64,000 nt of DNA from an uncultured Flavobacteriales bacterium (GTDB taxonomy: Bacteria > Bacteroidota > Bacteroidia > Flavobacteriales_D > Crocinitomicaceae): the NCBI GenBank assembly GCA_903860985.1, contig CAIOSO010000033.1, positions 1-64,000 on the forward strand. The letters run 5' to 3'. How positions within the stretch are numbered: position 1 is the first letter of the stretch; every line of letters begins with the position of its first letter. This document shows, piece by piece, positions 44,434 through 54,162 of the stretch. A model generated the notes under the pieces. The model was given only the letters and a program-made list of their open reading frames with translations. It had not been told where the DNA came from and ran no database searches. A program made the position numbers and the translations under genes.

Positions 44434-45215
44434 TTATCACAACATCTTGCGTTCTGATGTTGATTTCAATTGCATTCATTTTGCTTTATAAATTTTACAC
44501 AAAACGATTGAAACGTGAACAATCTCTTTTAAGAGAGACTCAAATCAACTTCGATCGTGAACTGAACGAAGCAACGGTGAAAGCCGAAGAAAAAGAGCGT
44601 TTGTCCATAGCCATGGACTTACACGATGAAATTGGGGGCTTATTATTGGTGTCGAAGTTAAACATCCTGAATGCAAAAGCGCTTTCAAATGCATCGCACG
44701 AACAAGCAGAAATATTGGAGGAGACCATTGTGTTGATCGAAAAAACTGCAGAGGCCATTCGACAAATTTCGAATCGCGTTTTACCGCCTTCTCTGGTGAA
44801 AATGGGATTGGAAGTTGCTTTAACCGAATTCATTCAATCTGTGAATTTGACAAAGCGTTTGGACATAGATTTTCATGCGGATATGCCAGTAAATCGATTA
44901 ACCTTGGATGCTGAATTAAACGTTTATCGAATTATCAAGGAATGTATCAATAACATTTTAAAACATGGAAATGCGTCTAAGCTTTTACTAGAAATGCAAC
45001 ATGATAAAGCGCACTTGCACCTTTATTTTTACTACCTCGGAATTGGTTTGAAGAATGAAGATGTCAAACGTTTACTCATGCAGAAAAATGGAAATGGCTT
45101 GAAAAGCATACAATCTAGAATTCAGCAGTTGAAAGCAACCATAGATTACCAAGTGAGTTCTGACAAACAGAATCACATTCGAATTAAAATCCCATTGCAT
45201 GAAATCCAACATTAA
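44397..45215 (+). CDS. Sensor histidine kinase (HisKA_3 type) with altered G1 box
   Basis: This is a 272-residue membrane kinase: one N-terminal transmembrane helix (ELVITTSCVLMLISIAFILL), a coiled coil, the HisKA_3 dimerisation domain with phospho-acceptor His76 in DLHDEIGG, and a HATPase_c domain (N box ECINNILKHGNA, G2 box NGNGLKS). The G1 box, normally DxGxG, reads YYLGIG here, with Tyr213 in place of the Asp that contacts adenine. Kinase activity is therefore uncertain. It starts at a TTG at 44397 overlapping the previous gene; the ATG at 44457 would cut the transmembrane helix. It overlaps the response regulator by 17 bp. Confidence 0.85.
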   Translation: MEHPEKIHFLELVITTSCVLMLISIAFILLYKFYTKRLKREQSLLRETQINFDRELNEATVKAEEKERLSIAMDLHDEIGGLLLVSKLNILNAKALSNASHEQAEILEETIVLIEKTAEAIRQISNRVLPPSLVKMGLEVALTEFIQSVNLTKRLDIDFHADMPVNRLTLDAELNVYRIIKECINNILKHGNASKLLLEMQHDKAHLHLYFYYLGIGLKNEDVKRLLMQKNGNGLKSIQSRIQQLKATIDYQVSSDKQNHIRIKIPLHEIQH

Positions 45216-45861
45216 ACTCGTGATTGTGGACGATCAGATGCTCGTTCAACAAGGTATGAAAAAATTATTTGATGCTCACTCGCACATCGAAGTCGTTTAC
45301 CAAGCCTCAAATGGCATCGATGTCATCAGTTGGTTCAAGGAAAATAAAGGAATACAGGTGGATGTAGTTCTGATGGATATTCAAATGCCCGGGATGGATG
45401 GGTGGGAAACGACAGAATTGTTGACTAGAAAATTCCCGAACTTGAAAATCATTGGCTTAAGTTCCTATGACAATGAGGCTTTTATTGATCGCTTTTTGAA
45501 ATGTGGTGGTAGGGGATATTTGCTGAAAGTACAAGACATAACCGAAATTATTGATGCTATTGAACAAGTGGTTGAATTGGGATTCTATGTTAATGAGCGA
45601 GTTCCTCTGTCCAAGATTCAAGGATTCATTGATAAAAAGGTCATTCAAAACACATTCAACACCACAGACTTAACCAACCAACAAATTAAAATTGTTCAAC
45701 TCATTTGTCAGGAAAAAACAAGTCAGGAAATTGCGGATATCCTTTTTTTATCCAAGAAAACGGTGGAATCACATCGAGATAAAATTCTTTTGAAAACCAA
45801 TTCCAAAAACATGGCTGGCATCGTCCTTTACGCCATAAAGCATCAGTTGATTTCCATCTAA
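45199..45861 (+). CDS. LuxR/NarL-family response regulator
   Basis: This is a 220-residue two-component regulator. The receiver domain has Asp11-Asp12, the phospho-acceptor Asp60 in VVLMDIQMPG, the switch Ser in GLSSYD and Lys in YLLKVQ. The C-terminal LuxR helix-turn-helix is clear (LTNQQIKIVQLICQEKTSQE, IADILFLSKKTVESHRDKIL). It would bind DNA as a dimer, plausibly at the TTCGATA sites upstream of the cluster and of the GH16 gene. It is the fourth gene of the overlapping set and is followed by a bidirectional terminator. Confidence 0.93.
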   Translation: MKSNIKLVIVDDQMLVQQGMKKLFDAHSHIEVVYQASNGIDVISWFKENKGIQVDVVLMDIQMPGMDGWETTELLTRKFPNLKIIGLSSYDNEAFIDRFLKCGGRGYLLKVQDITEIIDAIEQVVELGFYVNERVPLSKIQGFIDKKVIQNTFNTTDLTNQQIKIVQLICQEKTSQEIADILFLSKKTVESHRDKILLKTNSKNMAGIVLYAIKHQLISI

Positions 45862-45864
45862 AAC

Positions 45865-45895
45865 AAAAAAGGAGCCTTTTCAAGCTCCTTTTTTT
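45865..45895. terminator. Bidirectional terminator after the signalling cluster
   Basis: AAAAAAGGAGC / GCTCCTTTTTTT stem, loop CTTTTCAA. It serves the regulator on the plus strand and the SPT-like gene on the minus strand. It is nearly the same sequence as the terminator at 40003-40032. Confidence 0.88.
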
Positions 45896-45917
45896 ATGTG
45901 ATCATTTTCGGTTTGAA

Positions 45918-47165
45918 TTAAACCGCTGCAATTTTATCTGAAACGTATTCTCCAGCTTTCAACTTACCAACGATTTTAGAGAAACACTCAATCGTGTAGC
46001 GTACATCTTCTAAGGTATGTGTTGCTGTTGGAATCAAACGTAGAATAATCATTCCTTTCGGTACAACTGGGTATACAACCATCGAACAGAACACATTGTA
46101 GTTCTCACGTAGATCGTAGATCAAGTTTGTCGATTCAGGAATGGATCCATTTAAGTAAACTGGTGTTACACATGAGTTGGTTGGACCAATCTCGAATCCA
46201 GCTTCTGTTAATCCTGTTTGCAAAGCTTCTGTGATTTCCCACAATTTCGCTTTGTACTCTGGGTGATTTCTCATTAACTCCAAACGTTTCAAAGCTCCAA
46301 TTACCAGAGGCAATGGCATCGCTTTCGCGAAGATTTGTGAACGCATGTTGTAGCGTAAGTATTCAACCACTTGCTCATCCGATGAAATGAATCCACCAAT
46401 CAAGGCAAAAGATTTTGCGAAGGTACCGAAGTAAATATCGATGCCGTCTTGACATCCTTGCTCTTCACCTGTTCCACCGCCATTTGCACCAAGTGTTCCG
46501 ATGCCGTGGGCGTCATCTGCGAATAAACGGAAGCTATATTTTTCTTTCAGTGCAACGATTTCTTTTAGAATTCCTTGGTCTCCACGCATTCCGAAAACAC
46601 CTTCTGTAATAACAAGGATTGCTCCTCCTGTTTCAGCCGCTAATTTTGTTGCGCGTTGTAATTGTTTTTCGCAATCCTCTAAATCGTTGTGTTTGAAAAC
46701 GAAACGTTTCCCCATGTGTAAACGCACACCATCAAGGATACATGCGTGAGATTCCGCGTCGTATACGATCACGTCGTGACGATCCACTAAACAGTCAATT
46801 GCCGAAACAACCGCCTGATATCCGAAGTTACACAAGATTGTACTTTCTTTATTGACAAACGCCGACAACTCGCGCTCCAATTGCTCGTGGTGATCGGAGT
46901 TTCCACTCATCATACGTGCACCCATCGGAGATCCAAATCCATAATCAGCTGCTGCTTCACCATCGATTTTTCTCACTTCCGGATGATCAGCCAATCCCAA
47001 ATAATTGTTCAATGACCAGTTCAAACGAGTTTTTCCACGGAAAATCATGTGAGGGCCAATTGGACCTTCTAACTTAGGAAAGGTAAAATATCCATGAGAT
47101 TCTTTCGCGTGTTGTCCAATAGGTCCGCGATTCGCCTGAATTTTTTCGAAAATATCTGCTGACAT
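45918..47165 (-). CDS. Alpha-oxoamine synthase family PLP enzyme, probably serine palmitoyltransferase
   Basis: This 415-residue fold-type I PLP enzyme belongs to the alpha-oxoamine synthase family (8-amino-7-oxononanoate synthase, glycine C-acetyltransferase, serine palmitoyltransferase). It shows RLNWSLNNYLGLADHPEV, ADDAHGIGTLGANG and the PLP-lysine segment GTFAKSFALIGGFI, where AK is the Schiff base. The GxKS motif normally reads HSKA in related KBL and BioF enzymes; the present motif and the GSPMGARMMSG substrate loop fit the Bacteroidota serine palmitoyltransferase that starts sphingolipid synthesis. The assignment as Spt is probable, not certain. A -7 box TAACTTTG (47189-47182) lies 16 bp before the ATG. 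Confidence 0.75.
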   Translation of the reverse strand: MSADIFEKIQANRGPIGQHAKESHGYFTFPKLEGPIGPHMIFRGKTRLNWSLNNYLGLADHPEVRKIDGEAAADYGFGSPMGARMMSGNSDHHEQLERELSAFVNKESTILCNFGYQAVVSAIDCLVDRHDVIVYDAESHACILDGVRLHMGKRFVFKHNDLEDCEKQLQRATKLAAETGGAILVITEGVFGMRGDQGILKEIVALKEKYSFRLFADDAHGIGTLGANGGGTGEEQGCQDGIDIYFGTFAKSFALIGGFISSDEQVVEYLRYNMRSQIFAKAMPLPLVIGALKRLELMRNHPEYKAKLWEITEALQTGLTEAGFEIGPTNSCVTPVYLNGSIPESTNLIYDLRENYNVFCSMVVYPVVPKGMIILRLIPTATHTLEDVRYTIECFSKIVGKLKAGEYVSDKIAAV

Positions 47166-47260
47166 GTATGTAATTTTTATGCAAAGTTAAAGGAATCTTC
47201 ACATTGGATTCGTTTTGGAGTCTGTATTTATCAACAGATAAATGCACAATTCTCCGATAG

Positions 47261-50047
47261 TTAACGCCTTGGATGTAGTTTTTGTTCTAAGAAGTGCGCT
47301 GTTTCTGTGTTTTTTGCCACAACCATTTCTTCCGGTGTCCCTTCGAAAAGCAAGTGTCCTCCTTGTTCACCGCCCGTGGGGCCTAATTCGATGATGTGAT
47401 CCGCACATTTGATGACTTCCATGTTGTGCTCAATGACTAAAATGGAATGTCCACGGTCAATTAATGCGTTAAATGCAATAACTAATTTGTCAATGTCGTA
47501 AAAATGCAAGCCTGTCGTTGGTTCGTCGAAGATAAATAGGGTGGGAGGCGCCTGTGTTCCTTTGGCTAAAAAAGATCCGAGTTTGATGCGTTGTGCTTCT
47601 CCGCCACTCATCGTACTGGAGGACTGCCCGACTTTCAAATAGCCTAAACCGACATCGACCAATGGCTGAATTTTCTCAACGATTTTGGCGTCCAAACGAT
47701 CTTGACCTTCCTTAAAGAATGCCAATGATTCGTCAAGTGTCATTTCGAGAATGTCGTAAATGGACTTTCCTCGGTATTCGATTTCTAAGGTTTCGGATTT
47801 GTAGCGCGTACCTTTGCAGGCTTCGCAATTCAAATGGACGTCAGCCATAAATTGCATCGCAACGGTGATGCTTCCTTCGCCTTCGCACATCTCGCAACGT
47901 CCACCTTCTACGTTGAAACTGAAGAAGCCTGGCTTGTATCCGCGCATTTTCGCAAGTTGCTGTCTAGCAAATAGTTCACGTATGTCATCGAAAGCTTTAA
48001 CGTAAGTGATTGGATTGCTTCGAGAAGACTTGCCGATGGGATTCTGGTCCACGAATTCTACGTGTTTGATCGATTTTAAATCTCCTGAAATTCCGTCGCA
48101 TTTCCCGATTAAATCTCCGCTTAATCCAAGCTCTTTCCGAATGGATGGGTATAGTAATGATTTAATTAAAGTCGATTTTCCTGAACCAGAAACTCCCGTG
48201 ATGCACACGAGTTTATTTAGTGGAAAATCAAGCGTGAGGTTTTTTAAATTATTTTGTCTTGCGCCTGAAAGTGTGATGCGGTTCTTTCCGCTGCGTCTCT
48301 TTTGTGGGACAGGAATTTCTTTGATACCTAGTAAATACTTGGCAGTTAAACTGTCCTTTGCGTTGATGAGCGCTTTGTAATCTCCTTGAAAAACGACTTC
48401 ACCGCCGTGCGATCCCGCTAAAGGACCAATGTCCAAAATCTCATCGGCTGCCATCATGATTTCTTCTTCGTGCTCCACGACAATCACTGTGTTTCCGAGT
48501 GCTTTGAGGTTCAGTAGGACTTTGATCAATCGGGCAGTGTCTTTTGGATGTAATCCAATCGAAGGTTCGTCCAAAATGTAAATGGATCCAACGAGGCTAC
48601 TTCCCAGTGATGTGGCCAAATGAATGCGCTGCGATTCCCCACCGGACAAGGTGTTGGCTCCACGGTTTAAGCTTAAGTAACCGAGTCCAACGTCTTTCAG
48701 GAATCCCAGTCGCTGTTGAATTTCGGGAAGAATGTGTTTCGATACTTGTCGGTCGTAATCGTTTAAGGAAAGTCCTTGAAAAAATGCCGCTGCATCGTCA
48801 ATGGATTTGAGTACAAGATCTTGAATCGAACAGCCATTGATCTTCACGTAAGCAGCGTCTCCACGTAATCGCGTTCCTTTACATTCAGGACAGTTTGTCT
48901 TACCGCGATAGCGAGAAAGCATGACGCGGTATTGAATCTTATATGTTTGATTTTCAATGAATTTAAAAAACTTACTTAAACCTTCGAAATAAGTATTTCC
49001 TTTCCAAAGTAAGTCGTATTGTTCTGGGCTTAGTTCCTTCACTGGACGGTGAATTGGGAAGTCGAATTTCTTTGCGTTGTAGGTTAGCTGGTTCAAGTAT
49101 TCACCCATGGAGTCGCCTTTCCATGGTGCGATTGCGCCTTCGTATACGCTGAGGTTTCGATTCGGAAAAACCAATTCTTCATCGATTCCAAGTACCATTC
49201 CGTATCCCTCACACGTTTTACATGCTCCATAAGGATTGTTGAAAGCGAAAAGATTCACGCTCGGCTCTTGAAAGCTCATATCGTCCAATTCGAAACGATT
49301 GCTAAACCATTGAAGTTTCTGCTCCTTGTGGTGTAGAATCGCACAAATTCCTTTTCCTTCTGTGAAGGCAAGCCCGAGTGAATCAGTACAGCGGTTTAAA
49401 TTACTTTCGTCGGAGAAATCATTGTTGAAACGATCGATGGCCAAGAGGAATTCTTCATCGAATTCAGAGCTCAATAAGTCCTCAATTAATTTAAATGAAT
49501 CATTTAAATATACTCTTGTAAAACCTTGTTTATAAAGTGATTCTAATTTATTTAAGTAGCTTTCTGTTTCAAAAATTGTGACTGGACAAAGAATGGCAAT
49601 AGCCTCGTTAAGCCAGTGCTTACTGAGGAAATTGATGACATCTTTAATTTGATGTTTTTGTACTTCTTTACCAGAAACAGGTGAATACGTTTTTCCAACT
49701 CGGGCGTAAAATAACTTGAGGTAATCGTAAATCTCGGTGGTCGTTCCGACGGTGGATCGTGGATTGCTCGAAATGACTTTTTGTTGAATCGCAATCGAAG
49801 GGGCAATTCCTTTGATGTATTCCGTTTCAGGTTTGTTTAGTTTTCCTAAAAATTGTCTTGCATAGGAGGACATGCTTTCGATGAAACGACGTTGTCCCTC
49901 CGCGAAAATGGTATCGAAGGCCAAACTTGATTTACCAGAACCTGATACTCCAGTGATGACCGTCAATTTCCCGTGGGGAATTTTCACGTCAATGGATTTC
50001 AGATTATGAACCCGTGCTCCTTTTATTTCTATGCATTTTTCCACCAT
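47261..50047 (-). CDS. uvrA: Excinuclease ABC subunit A
   Basis: UvrA finds DNA damage for nucleotide excision repair. The product (928 residues from the ATG at 50047) has two ABC ATPase modules: GVSGSGKSSLA with LSGGESQRIHLATSL, and GVSGSGKSTLIKS with MSGGEAQRIKLGSFL. It also has the UvrB-binding and zinc-finger cysteine motifs CPECKGTRLRGDA, CEMCEGEG and CEACKGTRYK. The start MVEKCIEIKGARVHNL matches the family; an upstream ATG at 50083 is rejected because it runs into the divergent permease promoter region. A -7 box TACTTTTG ends just one base before the ATG. Confidence 0.97.
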   Translation of the reverse strand: MVEKCIEIKGARVHNLKSIDVKIPHGKLTVITGVSGSGKSSLAFDTIFAEGQRRFIESMSSYARQFLGKLNKPETEYIKGIAPSIAIQQKVISSNPRSTVGTTTEIYDYLKLFYARVGKTYSPVSGKEVQKHQIKDVINFLSKHWLNEAIAILCPVTIFETESYLNKLESLYKQGFTRVYLNDSFKLIEDLLSSEFDEEFLLAIDRFNNDFSDESNLNRCTDSLGLAFTEGKGICAILHHKEQKLQWFSNRFELDDMSFQEPSVNLFAFNNPYGACKTCEGYGMVLGIDEELVFPNRNLSVYEGAIAPWKGDSMGEYLNQLTYNAKKFDFPIHRPVKELSPEQYDLLWKGNTYFEGLSKFFKFIENQTYKIQYRVMLSRYRGKTNCPECKGTRLRGDAAYVKINGCSIQDLVLKSIDDAAAFFQGLSLNDYDRQVSKHILPEIQQRLGFLKDVGLGYLSLNRGANTLSGGESQRIHLATSLGSSLVGSIYILDEPSIGLHPKDTARLIKVLLNLKALGNTVIVVEHEEEIMMAADEILDIGPLAGSHGGEVVFQGDYKALINAKDSLTAKYLLGIKEIPVPQKRRSGKNRITLSGARQNNLKNLTLDFPLNKLVCITGVSGSGKSTLIKSLLYPSIRKELGLSGDLIGKCDGISGDLKSIKHVEFVDQNPIGKSSRSNPITYVKAFDDIRELFARQQLAKMRGYKPGFFSFNVEGGRCEMCEGEGSITVAMQFMADVHLNCEACKGTRYKSETLEIEYRGKSIYDILEMTLDESLAFFKEGQDRLDAKIVEKIQPLVDVGLGYLKVGQSSSTMSGGEAQRIKLGSFLAKGTQAPPTLFIFDEPTTGLHFYDIDKLVIAFNALIDRGHSILVIEHNMEVIKCADHIIELGPTGGEQGGHLLFEGTPEEMVVAKNTETAHFLEQKLHPRR

Positions 50048-50137
50048 ACAAAAGTAACAGATGAAAAGGAATGCAGTTCGCATTCGGCGGAAATCTTAAA
50101 TAATTTCCTACTTTTAGTTCCGCTAAACAATGAATAT

Positions 50138-52099
50138 ATGACCTGGAATTCCCTCTTTCGTAAAAAATCAGTGCACGACATTTTAGAGCAAGTCCGCTTG
50201 AATGATCAAAACAGTGATGCGCATGCATTAGGGAAACACTTGAAAGTAAGAGATTTAGCGGCTTTCGGAATTGCGGCGATTATTGGCGCTGGAATTTTCA
50301 GTACGATTGGAGAAGCGAGTTCTCAGGGTGGTCCAGCCGTAGTTTTCTTATTCTTATTTACCGCAATTGCCTGTGGATTCGCGGCTTTTGCCTACGCTGA
50401 GTTCGCATCCATGGTGCCTGTGTCCGGATCTGCTTACACGTATTCGTATGTAGCCTTCGGTGAAATCATTGCATGGATCATCGGTTGGGCATTGATTATG
50501 GAGTACGCCATCGGAAACATTACGGTCGCCATCTCTTGGAGTGATTATTTCACTAACATGCTTGAAGGAATTCACATTAAAGCACTTGGGATTCCAAACG
50601 GCATTCATCTTCCTAGTTGGATTCAAATGGATTATTTGTCTGCATCGAATGGATTTCACGAAGCCAAAACCTTATTAGCGGCAGGGAAAGAACTGGTGGA
50701 TTTAGATGGATCTTTGATTCTAGCACGAGAAGCTTGGATGAGCGCGCCACAAATTTTTGGCTTTCACCTCATTTTTGATTTGCCGGCATTGTTCATCATT
50801 GTATTGATTACGTGGTTGGTCTACCGTGGAATGAAGGAAAGCCGTAATGCATCCAATATTATGGTACTTATCAAACTGGCTGTCATTTTATTGGTGATCG
50901 GTGTGGGAATGTTCTACGTGGATACGAATAATTGGAGTCCATTCGCACCGAAAGGTGTTACAGGAATTTTGAAAGGAGTTTCCGCTGTGTTTTTTGCTTA
51001 CATTGGATTCGATGCCATTTCAACCACTGCGGAAGAATGTGAGAATCCACAACGGGACTTGCCACGCGGAATGATGTGGGCGATTATCATCTGTACCATA
51101 TTGTACATCATCATCGCGCTTATTTTAACGGGAATTGTTTCCTATGAAAAATTGGCGGTGGGTGATCCATTGGCGTTTGTCTTTGATGAAATTCATATGC
51201 CGAGAATGGCTGGAATCATTTCCATTAGTGCTGTAGTTGCTATGGCTTCCGTTTTATTAGTTTTCCAAATGGGACAACCACGCATATGGATGAGCATGAG
51301 TCGCGATGGATTGTTGCCGAAACGTTTCTCGAAAGTCCATCCGAAGTACAAAACTCCTTCTTTTGCGACAATTGTCGTTGGATTCGTTGTGGCGATACCT
51401 GCTTTGTTTATGAACTTGACTATGGTCACCGATTTGTGTTCCATTGGAACCTTGTTCGCCTTCGTACTCGTGTGCGGTGGAGTCTTGGTGCTTCAAAACA
51501 AAACGGACATTCCACGTGGAAAGTTCAAAACGCCTTTTGTCAATGGTGGACTCGTGATGCCGATTCTGTTGGTTGGAACAATGGTGCTTTTATTCACTAC
51601 CTATCGCACAGAGACAATGGCGTTTGTTCAAAACGAACCGACGTATAAAACGAGTGAAGAAATGTTGTTGCAACTGAGTGAGCCTCAAATCCAAACTTTG
51701 AAAAAAGATGCAATGTCTGTCAATCAGGCTTTGGACGCGAAAAAGAATGTGACTGAATTGGATGAATTGTATGCAGAAGAAGCAGGCGCAATGAAATTAG
51801 CCGAAGTGATTGAGCAAAAAGAATGGAACAACATTCACTTGAAAAATGAAGGCTGGTCGCATTTTGCGAATAAAATTCCTAGTTGGATTTTCATTCTATT
51901 TACTATTTTCATTACCATCATGGCGGTTCGAGGCAAACTTTCCCTTATTCCAATTTTAGGCTTGTTGAGCTGTTTGTATATGATGAGTCAACTAGCATTG
52001 GCAAATTGGATTTACTTCACGATTTGGTTGTTATTGGGCTTGGTGATTTACTTCTTATATGGACGCAAGCACTCGAAATTGGCGCCACATGAGGTTTAA
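50138..52099 (+). CDS. APC-superfamily amino acid permease, CAT-like
   Basis: This is a 653-residue inner-membrane transporter of the cationic-amino-acid-transporter type. It has the APC opening motif GIAAIIGAGIFSTIGEASSQ, GPAVVFLFLFTAIACGFAAF and SGSAYTYSYVAFGE, with about 12-14 helices in all. A soluble insert of roughly 90 residues rich in Glu and Lys (about 510-600, starting TETMAFVQNEPTYKT) lies before the last three helices and is unusual. The start is the ATG at 50138; the long upstream extension of the frame lies over the uvrA gene and is rejected. It overlaps the lipoprotein gene by 11 bp. The substrate is unknown. Confidence 0.88.
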   Translation: MTWNSLFRKKSVHDILEQVRLNDQNSDAHALGKHLKVRDLAAFGIAAIIGAGIFSTIGEASSQGGPAVVFLFLFTAIACGFAAFAYAEFASMVPVSGSAYTYSYVAFGEIIAWIIGWALIMEYAIGNITVAISWSDYFTNMLEGIHIKALGIPNGIHLPSWIQMDYLSASNGFHEAKTLLAAGKELVDLDGSLILAREAWMSAPQIFGFHLIFDLPALFIIVLITWLVYRGMKESRNASNIMVLIKLAVILLVIGVGMFYVDTNNWSPFAPKGVTGILKGVSAVFFAYIGFDAISTTAEECENPQRDLPRGMMWAIIICTILYIIIALILTGIVSYEKLAVGDPLAFVFDEIHMPRMAGIISISAVVAMASVLLVFQMGQPRIWMSMSRDGLLPKRFSKVHPKYKTPSFATIVVGFVVAIPALFMNLTMVTDLCSIGTLFAFVLVCGGVLVLQNKTDIPRGKFKTPFVNGGLVMPILLVGTMVLLFTTYRTETMAFVQNEPTYKTSEEMLLQLSEPQIQTLKKDAMSVNQALDAKKNVTELDELYAEEAGAMKLAEVIEQKEWNNIHLKNEGWSHFANKIPSWIFILFTIFITIMAVRGKLSLIPILGLLSCLYMMSQLALANWIYFTIWLLLGLVIYFLYGRKHSKLAPHEV

Positions 52100-52706
52100 T
52101 ATACGCTTGGTTTATGTTTCACTGTTGCTTTCATTGGCATCATGTACTCCGCTAATTTTAAAGACGATGGGAATGAAAAAACCGCACATTCCAACCGATG
52201 AAGAATTTTATCATTTCGGACAAAAATGGAACATGAGTATTTATTTCCAGCAAACATTGTTGCCTTCCTATATAGATGAATTAGAAAAAATAGATTCGGT
52301 CAATCCAAAATTAGCCAAGGATTTATTACAACCAATTCAAGCGATGTATTTCGATGCAAGTGGAAAGCTGGTTTCTTTTCACATTAATTGTTATGCGGGT
52401 GGATATCCCAACCTCAACTGGAACAAATTTGGGAATTTCGATCTGTTTCCCGCAAAAACGAATGCGCCATGTGATTCATCCGTGACATTATCTTGGTTAC
52501 TGCCTTATTTGAAACCGGTGGAATTTCCATGTGTCAAAATGAAAGACTTAGATTACACAGTCGTCGTTTTTTGGAGTCGTTGGACCGGAAGACAAAGTGA
52601 ACATTTGGTGGAATATGTTCAAAAGAACATCAAATTAGCGCCTAAAGAAACACGCATACAAGTGATGTACGTCAATACGGATGAAGTTTTCACGAAATTA
52701 TTCTAA
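52089..52706 (+). CDS. Lipoprotein of unknown function
   Basis: This is a 205-residue protein with a lipoprotein signal ([19 protein letters not shown], lipobox SLASC). The mature part has two conserved-looking Cys and a [11 protein letters not shown] segment, with no recognisable domain. The ATG at 52089 gives an 11-bp overlap with the permease and puts the signal peptide at the N-terminus. The last 4 bp overlap the convergent gmhA. Cotranscription with the permease suggests an envelope role, but that is inference. Confidence 0.72.
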   Translation: MRFNIRLVYVSLLLSLASCTPLILKTMGMKKPHIPTDEEFYHFGQKWNMSIYFQQTLLPSYIDELEKIDSVNPKLAKDLLQPIQAMYFDASGKLVSFHINCYAGGYPNLNWNKFGNFDLFPAKTNAPCDSSVTLSWLLPYLKPVEFPCVKMKDLDYTVVVFWSRWTGRQSEHLVEYVQKNIKLAPKETRIQVMYVNTDEVFTKLF

Positions 52707-53281
52707 AGTCCAAGGGATTGTTCGATTCCTAAAATCAAGGAATGAATGACTTTGATGTGAATTTCCTGAGCGCGATCGGCGAAGTTGGAATGGGGTGCGC
52801 GAATCTCGATATCGGCTAATCCAGCTAATTTACCGCCGTCTTTTCCTGTCAGGACAATCGTTTTCATGCCTTTCGCTTTTGCAGCTTCGACGGCTAGAAT
52901 GACATTTCTTGAATTTCCGGAGGTCGAAATGCCTAATAGCACATCGTTTGCTTGTCCGAGTCCTTCAATGAAGCGCGAAAAAACGAAGTCGTAGCCGTAA
53001 TCGTTGCTCACGCAGGACAAATGAGAAGGATCGGAAATACTGATGGCAGCAAGTGCACGACGGTTATCGCGAAAACGTCCGCTGAGTTCTTCGGCGAAAT
53101 GCATGGCATCACACATAGATCCACCGTTTCCACAGCTGATGATTTTTCCACCATTTTGAATGGCTTGACTCATCGCTTCAACTGCTTGTAAAATCAGTAA
53201 AAAGTTCGCCTCCGTTTGAAAATTCACCAATGTTTGCTGAGCTTCTTCGAATTGCTGTTGAATCAAGTTGCGTAGTTCCAT
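52703..53281 (-). CDS. gmhA: Phosphoheptose isomerase (D-sedoheptulose 7-phosphate isomerase)
   Basis: GmhA converts sedoheptulose 7-phosphate to D-glycero-D-manno-heptose 7-phosphate for LPS inner core. The 192-residue SIS-domain protein has the signature [19 protein letters not shown], the SIS core [14 protein letters not shown] and a C-terminal [15 protein letters not shown] helix with the catalytic His. Length matches E. coli GmhA (192). It is divergent from the SDR gene. A -7 box TAAATTTG (53305-53298) lies 16 bp upstream of the ATG. Confidence 0.92.
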   Translation of the reverse strand: MELRNLIQQQFEEAQQTLVNFQTEANFLLILQAVEAMSQAIQNGGKIISCGNGGSMCDAMHFAEELSGRFRDNRRALAAISISDPSHLSCVSNDYGYDFVFSRFIEGLGQANDVLLGISTSGNSRNVILAVEAAKAKGMKTIVLTGKDGGKLAGLADIEIRAPHSNFADRAQEIHIKVIHSLILGIEQSLGL

Positions 53282-53346
53282 GTCTGTTATTTGTCCTCAA
53301 ATTTAAACTAAATTATGTAAGAGCGCGACATGAAGCGGGAGTTTCG

Positions 53347-53354
53347 TATCTTTG
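53347..53354 (+). promoter_or_regulatory. Promoter -7 box of the SDR gene
   Basis: TATCTTTG matches TAnnTTTG and ends seven bases before the ATG at 53362. No clear TTG is seen at -33. Confidence 0.5.
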
Positions 53355-53361
53355 ATACATC

Positions 53362-54162
53362 ATGAATTCAAGCTATTTTCATCAAAAAGTCGTGTGGATT
53401 ACCGGAGCATCTTCGGGAATCGGCGAGGAGTTGGCCCGACAATTAGACCGCGCTGGAGCACAATTGATTTTGTCTGCCCGTAACGTAGATAAACTCAACG
53501 AACTGAAAGAAAGTCTTCAGCACAAAGAACAACATTTAGTCGTTCAAGTTGATTTAGCGGAAACGTCCAACGTTGGGCTTTTGGCACAGCAAATCGTTTC
53601 TCATTACGGAAGAATCGACGTGTTGATCAACAACGGTGGAATTAGTCAACGTGCAACGGCCTATGATACGACGATGGATGTCAACCGTCAAATCATGGAA
53701 GTTAATTTCTTCGGAAACATTGCCATGACGAAAGCGGTATTGCCGATTTTTCGTCAGCAAAAGTCCGGGCAAATACTCGTGATCAGTAGCATTGCAGGAA
53801 AATTTGGTTTTTATTTACGTTCAGCTTATAGTGCATCGAAACATGCGTTATTCGGCTACTACGAAAGTTTGGTGATGGAGGAAAGTGACTATCACTTAAA
53901 AGTGACAGTTGCTTGTCCGGGTAAAATCAACACACCTATTTCAACAAATGCGGTAACAGCGGAGGGACAAGCGCATGGACAAATGGACCACAATCAAGCG
54001 ACTGGAATGTCCGTGGAGGATTGCGTAAAACAGTTATTGCATGCTTTAGTGAAGAACAAACACGAAGTATTGATTGGTAACAAAGAACTTCTAGCCGTGA
54101 AATTGAAGCGATTTTTCCCACGGTTATTTTGGAAAATCATACCAAAACAATCACCGACTTAG
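53362..54162 (+). CDS. Short-chain dehydrogenase/reductase
   Basis: This is a 266-residue classical SDR: cofactor motif TGASSGIGEEL, the NNGGIS motif, Ser in ISSIAGKFG and the catalytic YSASKHAL (Tyr and Lys). The closing part (GKINTPISTNAVT) and the C-terminal hydrophobic/basic end RFFPRLFWKIIPKQSPT resemble the DHRS7/sterol-type SDRs of Bacteroidota. The substrate is not known. It stands alone and is followed by a long structured intergenic region. Confidence 0.88.
   Translation: MNSSYFHQKVVWITGASSGIGEELARQLDRAGAQLILSARNVDKLNELKESLQHKEQHLVVQVDLAETSNVGLLAQQIVSHYGRIDVLINNGGISQRATAYDTTMDVNRQIMEVNFFGNIAMTKAVLPIFRQQKSGQILVISSIAGKFGFYLRSAYSASKHALFGYYESLVMEESDYHLKVTVACPGKINTPISTNAVTAEGQAHGQMDHNQATGMSVEDCVKQLLHALVKNKHEVLIGNKELLAVKLKRFFPRLFWKIIPKQSPT

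Noticed and set aside
50048-50083. Upstream ATG for uvrA at 50083
   Set aside because: The added 12 residues (MRTAFLFICYFC) are not part of UvrA, whose conserved start follows the ATG at 50047.
49973-50137. N-terminal extension of the amino acid permease frame
   Set aside because: It lies over the uvrA 5' end on the other strand and does not resemble a transporter N-terminus; the ATG at 50138 directly precedes the APC domain.
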